From Paenibacillus harenae (GTDB lineage: Bacteria > Bacillota > Bacilli > Paenibacillales > Paenibacillaceae), in NCBI RefSeq assembly GCF_030812415.1, contig NZ_JAUSST010000006.1, positions 62,001 to 126,000 of the forward strand: a DNA stretch of 64,000 nucleotides, written 5' to 3'. A program made the position numbers and the translations under genes. Below, piece after piece: positions 58,655 through 64,000 of this stretch. A model generated the notes under the pieces. That model did no database searches, had not been told where the DNA came from, and saw nothing but the letters and a program-made list of their open reading frames with translations. How positions within the stretch are numbered: position 1 is the stretch's first letter; each line of letters begins with the position of its first letter.

Positions 58655-60880
58655 TTAGCCACCCTGCGTATAAACGCGGACAATGCGGCTTCCGAGGCGG
58701 CTCAAAATTTCGTTCGTCAGCGTGCCGCAGCGCTTTGCGAGCTGGCCTGCGGTGATGAGCTCGCTGCCGTCTTGTCCGATAATTGTCGCAGTATCGCCCT
58801 GCTGCACATCCTTAATGTGGGTGACGTCCACGATCATCTGATCCATGCAGATGATGCCTTTGATCGGAGCACGCTGACCGTGAATGAGGACATAGCCTCC
58901 ATGAACGGACAGCTCGCGGGGAATGCCGTCCGCATAGCCGATCGAGATTGTAGCGATCCGCACGTCGCGTTCCGGTACATAGGAATGCCCGTAACCAACG
59001 GGGCTATAGGCTTCAACTGCCTTAACTTGCGTAACCGTCGCCTTCAACGAGAGAGCGGGTCTTAAGTCGACTTGCGATCTAAGCGCATCGTCTTCATTGC
59101 TCATGACCCCGTAAAGGGCGATGCCGGGGCGGGCTGCATCATACTCGCGGTACGGATAATTCAAGATGCCGTAGCTGCTCTGCATATGAACGACACCGGG
59201 ATCGAACCCGGCCGCTCGGATCACGGCTAGCGCATGATCGAACCGCTGCAGCTGCTTATGCGTGAAGGTGATGTGCTCCGGTTTCCGGCTGTCCGACACG
59301 GACAGATGGCTGAACGTCCCTGTAACGGTAAGCCGTTCGAGCTTGTAGCAATCGAGCAGGCGGTCCATATCGTCGTGCAGCACGCCAAGTCGATTCATGC
59401 CGGTATCGATCTTCACATGAACGCGAAGCCGCTTGCCGCACGCATCCAACTGCCGGCCGTATTCCGCGCTAACCAAAGTCTGGGTCAGCTTGAACCTCTT
59501 GAGGTCGCCTGCGCGGCTTGGCGAAGTATATCCCAGTATTAGAATATCGCCGCGAACGCCTTGGTTCCGCAATGCAATGGCTTCTTCGATGTCGGCAACA
59601 GCGAATTGTTTGACGCCTAACGCACTAAGATGCTGCGAGACGCGGACGCTTCCATGTCCGTAAGCATTCGCCTTCACGACGGCGATAACGGCATAGGAGC
59701 CGGGAAGCACGCGCTTCAGCTCCGACAAGTTATGCCGCACATTCGTGAGGCTAATCTCCGCCCAGGCGCGGTGTTTGACCGCATGAACCTCATGATTCAC
59801 CGCGTCGCGCCGCCGCCGCCGGGCTCCCGCATAGACGACGAGCATGGATACCGCAACGGACAGCACGGACACGGCTAAATAATGAACCAAGCTGTTCGCG
59901 ACGAAAACATCGGCTAGTCCCGTCGCCTTCGCGGCAAATCGAACGGCCACAATGAGCGCAGGATGCAAAATATAAATCCAAGCGCTCAGCTGTCTCATAT
60001 AGAGCCCGGCACTCTTGGAAATGCCGAGCCGGTTTTTGCCTATGAGCAAGCACTGGAACAGGAAATAAACGGAGGGAGCGAGAAGCAGGTACATGCTGTC
60101 ATGGCGAGGCCATTCCAAACCGCGAAGCGTCATTCCTTCGGCAAACAGGAGAGCCATCGATACTGCAAACCCAGCGAAATTAGCTTTAAAAGAAAGCCCC
60201 CTGCCTCCGTCCGCGTGCCGGACTGCTTGATGCGCCGCCAAAGCCCCTAGCGCAAAGTATAAAGGAGTAAAGAAAACGCCGTTACGCGTATAATCGAACA
60301 CTGCGAACATGCCGTCATAAACCCCCGATAAAGTATCGTTCGAAGCCGTCAGCCCATAGTAGCTGTCGCCAAACAATCCAACCATATACAGAAGGGACGC
60401 TGCGGTTAGCGTTGCCTTCAACGATAAGCTTCTATAAAGCGCGTAGGCGATATACATCCCGAGTATCGATGCGGGCAAATACCATAAATGATAGAACGTC
60501 CCGTTAAAAACGAGATCGCGGACTAACCCTCCCGGACTGAATCCTTCCGCCGCCGTAAAATACCCCGTATAGAGATTAAGCGGGATATAAATCACAATAG
60601 CGATCCCGTATAGCTTGGCCGTTTTGAACGCAAAGCGGTGCAATGGCTTCCAACCTAGGCTGCTTACATAATCGTTCATGGCTTTACGGAACAAGAAGTA
60701 GCCGGATGCGATGAAGAAAAAAGGTACGGCCAGCCGCGCGATGATTCCGGTTAACAAAAAGTCGGCCTGCGGACTATACGTCATGAGCGGGCCGGTATGA
60801 ACGGCAATGACGAGCAGGGCTGCGACAAGCTTGAACCCGTCGATGTTAACGCCCGCACGGCCGCGTTGAGAGGCAATCAC
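58655..60880 (-). CDS. vanT: VanT-like membrane serine/alanine racemase
   Basis: 741 residues: an N-terminal acyltransferase-3-like membrane half (about 1-360, ten helices or so, GFKLVAALLVIAVHTGPLM) fused to a PLP-dependent alanine racemase (about 375-741; VIAVVKANAYGHGSV with the PLP lysine, and the C-terminal IGYADGIPRELS and GIICMDQMIVDVT). This fusion is the hallmark of VanT, which takes up and racemises L-Ser to D-Ser in D-Ala-D-Ser type vancomycin resistance. It overlaps the upstream VanXY gene by four bases. Serine versus alanine preference cannot be read from the sequence. Confidence 0.88.
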   Translation of the reverse strand: MIASQRGRAGVNIDGFKLVAALLVIAVHTGPLMTYSPQADFLLTGIIARLAVPFFFIASGYFLFRKAMNDYVSSLGWKPLHRFAFKTAKLYGIAIVIYIPLNLYTGYFTAAEGFSPGGLVRDLVFNGTFYHLWYLPASILGMYIAYALYRSLSLKATLTAASLLYMVGLFGDSYYGLTASNDTLSGVYDGMFAVFDYTRNGVFFTPLYFALGALAAHQAVRHADGGRGLSFKANFAGFAVSMALLFAEGMTLRGLEWPRHDSMYLLLAPSVYFLFQCLLIGKNRLGISKSAGLYMRQLSAWIYILHPALIVAVRFAAKATGLADVFVANSLVHYLAVSVLSVAVSMLVVYAGARRRRRDAVNHEVHAVKHRAWAEISLTNVRHNLSELKRVLPGSYAVIAVVKANAYGHGSVRVSQHLSALGVKQFAVADIEEAIALRNQGVRGDILILGYTSPSRAGDLKRFKLTQTLVSAEYGRQLDACGKRLRVHVKIDTGMNRLGVLHDDMDRLLDCYKLERLTVTGTFSHLSVSDSRKPEHITFTHKQLQRFDHALAVIRAAGFDPGVVHMQSSYGILNYPYREYDAARPGIALYGVMSNEDDALRSQVDLRPALSLKATVTQVKAVEAYSPVGYGHSYVPERDVRIATISIGYADGIPRELSVHGGYVLIHGQRAPIKGIICMDQMIVDVTHIKDVQQGDTATIIGQDGSELITAGQLAKRCGTLTNEILSRLGSRIVRVYTQGG

Positions 60881-61683
60881 GACAGCATCTGCTCCTGCCC
60901 GCGCCAGACCGTTACGATGAATCCGTCGCTATTATTGCCCGACCACTCATGCCTTGAGATTGCATTGCCAATCGGAATTGTCGTCTCCGGCGTCTCAGAG
61001 GCCTTCGCGTAATAGACTTCTGCCGTCAATGTCCCATCGCTCCAATGCTCATAAGGATTATCGGCCGTGAATCGCCTCATTACCGCGATATACTGCTCCA
61101 AGCACCAATTATGCCGCTCCATAATAAGCGAATGCGGAGCGCCGACATAACGATAATGCCACGGTTCGCACGCTATGCCCGTCATCGATTCGAAGCCTTC
61201 TTTATAACGTTGAATGAATCCAAAGGATGCCGCCATTCGCTTGAAAGCTGCGAATACGCCGTGATCGGGCAGCGAAGGACGGATGTAATCGACATTGTCG
61301 GCCAGTTCACTAAGATCGACGGCCAACCCGGTCTGATGTTCGCTGCGGTTCGGCAGAGCGACGTAGCTTGACGTAAAGGCAAAGCCGTTCTCCGCGAGAG
61401 AACGTTCATAGATTTGCTGCTGCTGCTCGCGGGTGCGATAACCGCTGACGATCCCGATGCTGCCCGACGCCCCGCTTGCCGCAAGCCATGCCTCAAGCTG
61501 CCGTAAGCATGTACGCTCAAGCAACGGCTGCCGCTCCTCGGCGCTTGCCGAAGGAACGGATGCGACGGGTATAAGGCTGCTCGCCAGCGGCGGCGCGATG
61601 ACGGGATGCTCGCCGTTCACGAGTACTATAGGCCCGGCATGAATGAATGTGCTATCCAGGCTGACAATGGTCGTATGGGTCAT
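60877..61683 (-). CDS. vanXY: VanXY-like D,D-peptidase
   Basis: 268 residues of the VanX/VanY metallopeptidase family. Zinc site and active residues are visible in SEHQTGLAVDL (His, Asp) and EPWHYRYVG (Glu, His), with the substrate arginine in VSGYRTREQQQQIYERS. There is no signal peptide or membrane helix, so it is cytoplasmic as VanXY is, rather than extracellular VanY. VanXY removes D-Ala-D-Ala precursors, as dipeptidase and carboxypeptidase. Overlaps both neighbours by four bases (ATGA). Confidence 0.85.
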   Translation of the reverse strand: MTHTTIVSLDSTFIHAGPIVLVNGEHPVIAPPLASSLIPVASVPSASAEERQPLLERTCLRQLEAWLAASGASGSIGIVSGYRTREQQQQIYERSLAENGFAFTSSYVALPNRSEHQTGLAVDLSELADNVDYIRPSLPDHGVFAAFKRMAASFGFIQRYKEGFESMTGIACEPWHYRYVGAPHSLIMERHNWCLEQYIAVMRRFTADNPYEHWSDGTLTAEVYYAKASETPETTIPIGNAISRHEWSGNNSDGFIVTVWRGQEQMLS

Positions 61684-62750
61684 CGCGTGCCCAACTCCTT
61701 CCCGGCGATAGCGAGCTCAATAAGCCGATCCATTAGCTGCGGATAGGTGACGCCGCTGTGACGCATCATGTTCGGATAACGGCTGGAGGCGGTAAAGCCG
61801 GGCATCGTATTGACTTCGTTGAACACGATGCGGCCATCCTGCGCAATGAACATATCTACTCGGGCAAGTCCGGTGCAGCCTAGCGTCTTGTAGATTAACC
61901 GAGCCGCCGCTTTCACCTGGTCGGCAAGTCCCGTATCCAACCGTGCCGGGAGCACAATCTGCGAGGTGCGCAGCGAATATTTCTCGTCATAATCGAAAAA
62001 CCCGCCCGCCAGCTCGATCTCGTCGATCTCGGCGATGAACGGCTCGTCCCCGCCTCCAAGAACCGCGCAGCCGACCTCGAACCCGTCTATATTTTGCTCG
62101 ATCACAACTTTCTTGTCGTGGGCGAATGCCTCGCGAATCCCTGCAAGAAGCTCCGAACGATTATAAGCTTTCGTGATGCCGAACGAAGAACCCGATCTGG
62201 AAGGCTTCACATACAAAGGAAATCCGAACTTCGCAGCCTCAACCGCCGCAGCCTCCATATCTCCGCCTTCCCATACCGTAACCGTTGCGGCTGTTTCAAT
62301 GCCGGCCGCCCGTACGAGCGAACTCGCGATTGCCTTGTCCATGCATATCGCCGACGAAAGCGTATCGCAGCCGACGAAAGGGATACCGGACAATTCAAGC
62401 AGCCCTTGCAACGTTCCATCCTCTCCATTGCGGCCGTGCAGCACGGGAATTATTGCATCTACAGGTACAGTGCGATATTCCGTGCCTGCCAATTCAACGA
62501 TTCCGGCTATAGACCGGCTAGGCGATAGGAAGGCTGGGATGCGGCTCGCATGCGAATGCCAGCGATCGTTCCGGATCTCATCCGTGCTTCCGTTGTATCT
62601 GAACCAAGCGCCCTCGCGCGTTATTCCGATCATAATGACCGCATACTTGGAGCGGTCCAAGTGGTCGATCACCGAAGCGGCTGATTGCAAAGAAACCCCG
62701 TATTCCGTAGATTGGCCGCCGAACAGCACGGCTATATTTTGAATAGTCAT
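61680..62750 (-). CDS. D-alanine-D-serine ligase (VanC/VanG-type)
   Basis: 356 residues, ATP-grasp ligase: N-terminal NIAVLFGGQSTEYGVSLQSA, central LYVKPSRSGSSFGITKA, and MPGFTASSRYPNMM near the end. FDYDEKYSLRTSQIVLPAR carries the EKYxLxTSxIxxPAR segment found in VanC/VanE/VanG-type ligases, which make D-Ala-D-Ser, rather than the form in normal Ddl or in D-Ala-D-Lac ligases. First gene of a tightly overlapping ligase-vanXY-vanT operon. GAGGGGAG lies ten bases before the ATG. The precise acceptor is predicted, not shown. Confidence 0.88.
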   Translation of the reverse strand: MTIQNIAVLFGGQSTEYGVSLQSAASVIDHLDRSKYAVIMIGITREGAWFRYNGSTDEIRNDRWHSHASRIPAFLSPSRSIAGIVELAGTEYRTVPVDAIIPVLHGRNGEDGTLQGLLELSGIPFVGCDTLSSAICMDKAIASSLVRAAGIETAATVTVWEGGDMEAAAVEAAKFGFPLYVKPSRSGSSFGITKAYNRSELLAGIREAFAHDKKVVIEQNIDGFEVGCAVLGGGDEPFIAEIDEIELAGGFFDYDEKYSLRTSQIVLPARLDTGLADQVKAAARLIYKTLGCTGLARVDMFIAQDGRIVFNEVNTMPGFTASSRYPNMMRHSGVTYPQLMDRLIELAIAGKELGTR

Positions 62751-62790
62751 TGTTTATTTTCTCCCCTCTCGAATATCGAGCTTGCCCTTG

Positions 62791-62844
62791 ATTATAGAGA
62801 GCGGAATTAAATAAACCGGAAAGAAAACATTAAGAACTATTAAG
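62791..62844 (-). promoter_or_regulatory. Predicted activator-dependent promoter of the van operon
   Basis: Minus-strand TATAAT (62796-62791) has no -35 match at the right distance. Just upstream, CTTAAT occurs twice, exactly 10 bp apart (62844-62839 and 62834-62829 on the minus strand), the spacing of OmpR-family response-regulator half-sites. A VanR-like activator is plausible, but no vanRS genes are in the window. Confidence 0.5.
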
Positions 62845-62915
62845 ATGACTTAAATATTTTATAAATATGAACAGCAAGGTCAGGTGTACTGGCTCACGCG
62901 GTATATTATAAATTA

Positions 62916-62953
62916 AATATTCCTTTACAGGAATATTCTCTTTATGGTATATT
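62916..62953 (+). promoter_or_regulatory. Promoter with a perfect inverted repeat around the -35
   Basis: TTTACA (62924-62929), 18 bp, TATATT (62948-62953). AATATTCC (62916-62923) and GGAATATT (62930-62937) flank the -35 exactly, a repressor-operator layout like that of ArsR-type regulators. The next gene, 60 bases on, is an SRPBCC protein; no repressor gene is present. Confidence 0.6.
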
Positions 62954-63015
62954 CAATTCATGGGATTGAACAACGTTTGCGATAAAGAATCATCAAAATA
63001 GCGGAGGTTATAAAA

Positions 63016-63501
63016 ATGACAGGGAATAACGCGAATCAAGCAGTGGAAGATGTAAAGGATCGAGAAATCGTAATAAGCCGTACGTTCAACGCTTCGAGGG
63101 AATTGGTCTGGGAGGTGTGGTCGAAACCCGAGCATCTCGCCAACTGGTGGGGTCCGAAGGGCTTCGCGATTACGACGCAGCAATTCGACTTCAAGCTTGG
63201 CGGCGCATGGAGGTTTATTATGCATGGGCCGGACGGCGTCGATTATCCGAATCAAATCGTATTTATCGACATGCGGAATCCGGAGCTCCTCGTTTACGCT
63301 TCCAGTGACGGAGAAGAGGATAGCCCGGGCCAATTCCAAACGACAGTTACGTTCGAAGCAGACGGGGACAAAACATCGATTACGATGCAGATGCTGTTCA
63401 AAACAGCGGCGGAGCGCGATTTCGTCGTCAAGGAATACGGAGCAATCGAAGGCGGCAATCAAACACTGGATCGTCTAGCGGAGCTGTTGGCATCGTTATA
63501 A
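63016..63501 (+). CDS. SRPBCC (AHSA1-like) protein
   Basis: 161 residues, one AHSA1-type SRPBCC domain: REIVISRTFNASRELVWEVW, WSKPEHLANWWGPKGF, and LGGAWRFIMHGPDGVDYPN, ending in EGGNQTLDRLAELL. GCGGAGGT precedes the ATG. Genes of this kind usually follow an ArsR gene; here only an ArsR-like operator layout is found upstream. Function unknown. Confidence 0.9.
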   Translation: MTGNNANQAVEDVKDREIVISRTFNASRELVWEVWSKPEHLANWWGPKGFAITTQQFDFKLGGAWRFIMHGPDGVDYPNQIVFIDMRNPELLVYASSDGEEDSPGQFQTTVTFEADGDKTSITMQMLFKTAAERDFVVKEYGAIEGGNQTLDRLAELLASL

Positions 63502-63532
63502 GAAGGTTAGTAAGAGATCATCATAAACGAGT

Positions 63533-63561
63533 AAGAGGCTGCCCTGGGGGCGGCCTCTTTT
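63533..63561 (+). terminator. Intrinsic terminator after the SRPBCC gene
   Basis: AGAGGCTGCCC pairs with GGGCGGCCTCT (one U-G), loop TGG, then TTTT. Confidence 0.75.
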
Positions 63562-63797
63562 GCGTCCGGGATTATATACTCCAATATCCTTCTAATTTCC
63601 GAGGGTATCCAGAAAAGCGTATTCGAAGGCGAATTCGTTCGCAAGGGACTGGACATCCTATTAAGCGTAAGCACAAGATCGAAGAACATCGAGGCCTATA
63701 TCCGCAAAGAGAAGACATCCAAGGCGAATTCTTCTTATGTATGCGCATTCATGCATTTCATCTGACTTTTTTAACGTTTTTTGAACGAAAACGCCGG
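63562..63797 (+). other. Interval with no supported gene
   Basis: A frame of about 65 codons is open on the plus strand to TGA at about 63763 (including GLDILLSVSTRSKNIEAYIR), but it has neither a start codon nor a ribosome binding site. It may be a degraded gene end. Nothing else is visible before the riboswitch promoter. Confidence 0.3.
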
Positions 63798-63826
63798 TTT
63801 ACTTTCCAATCGCAGAGGACTATGAT
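63798..63826 (+). promoter_or_regulatory. Promoter of the c-di-AMP riboswitch transcript
   Basis: TTTACT (63798-63803), 17 bp, TATGAT (63821-63826). Expected start near 63833. Confidence 0.6.
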
Positions 63827-63845
63827 CGTTATGCATTTAAATATA

Positions 63846-64000
63846 TGATCACGAATCGCTGAGTTTCCGCTCTTGAAGCGGGAAGCAGGGGAACCAATTG
63901 CGACGCCAGGCAAATGCTTGCCACGTCGCCGGGGTGAATCCGCGATCGCCGCCTGCATGCAGGCAGCATCCGCGGTAGGGCGACTCTAAACGCCCGAATC
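63846..64000 (+). promoter_or_regulatory. ydaO-yuaA-type c-di-AMP riboswitch (cut by the window end)
   Basis: The conserved blocks of this class appear in order: ATCGCTGAGTTTCCGC near 63853, AGGGGAACCA near 63887, CGGGGTGAATCCGCG near 63929, and GCGGTAGGGCGACTC followed by ACGCCCGAATC at the window edge. The class binds cyclic di-AMP and turns off genes for cell-wall hydrolases, osmolyte and potassium transport. The controlled gene lies to the right of the window. Confidence 0.92.

Overview
The window reads as chromosome of an endospore-forming, low-to-mid-GC Gram-positive of the Paenibacillaceae (Paenibacillus/Cohnella type). The reasons are a spoVA-type germination cluster, very long secreted glycosidases with triple S-layer-homology (SLH) anchors, LplB/LplC/YesM-type sugar-uptake remnants, strong GGAGG ribosome binding sites with frequent GTG/TTG starts, and a ydaO-type c-di-AMP riboswitch. 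No tRNA, rRNA, CRISPR array, prophage or intact insertion sequence was seen.

Layout. 1-3.5 kb: fructose-type PTS operon (IIC cut by the window edge, IIA, HPr, enzyme I). 3.5-8.3 kb: membrane-protein pair, MerR regulator with a spacer-dyad promoter driving an NAD-dependent epimerase-like gene, TetR regulator with two membrane proteins. 8.3-12.1 kb: GGDEF-EAL c-di-GMP enzyme translationally overlapping a solute-binding lipoprotein, with no ABC transporter. 12.3-14.3 kb: ArsR regulator, three SRPBCC proteins and a 59-residue Cys/His protein; then an FtsX-type remnant. 15.1-21.2 kb: a structured RNA candidate and a 1917-residue secreted nuclease/5'-nucleotidase. 21.4-24.5 kb: SorC-type regulator, decayed HicA-type toxin-antitoxin locus, small HTH and small sporulation-like ORFs, AraC-type regulator.

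24.6-28.4 kb holds the most coherent unit. A TnrA-like regulator and TatC diverge from a twin-arginine flavin amine oxidase, an exported RidA-family imine deaminase and TatA. A near-consensus TnrA box sits at the activating position of the oxidase promoter. This looks like a nitrogen-controlled extracellular amine-oxidising module with its own Tat translocase. 28.4-33.5 kb: HD hydrolase, solitary RepB-like primase, and a spoVAC-spoVAD-spoVAEb cluster with a DUF421+DUF1657 (2Duf-type) protein and a divergent DUF1657 protein.

33.6-58.6 kb: a GH10 xylanase with CBMs and SLH domains behind a CcpA cre site, a Rieske/FAD oxidoreductase, then a zone of decay. The decay zone holds a frameshifted CHRD gene, a frameshifted LplB-type permease, an LplC::YesM chimera and an AraC::GH3 chimera around an intact HelD-type helicase. 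After it come a glycosyltransferase/PlsY-like pair, a GH30 glycosidase with SLH domains, and a LacI regulator whose operator is found at both the glycosidase and its own promoter. hflX follows behind a leader-peptide attenuator. Through this region runs a family of palindromic repeats: a 27-bp unit about 51 bp apart, in forward-forward-reverse-reverse blocks, in five intergenic places.

58.6-62.8 kb: a three-gene overlapping operon of D-Ala-D-Ser vancomycin-resistance type (ligase, VanXY-like peptidase, VanT-like membrane racemase). 63-64 kb: an SRPBCC gene and, at the right edge, a c-di-AMP riboswitch cut by the window end.
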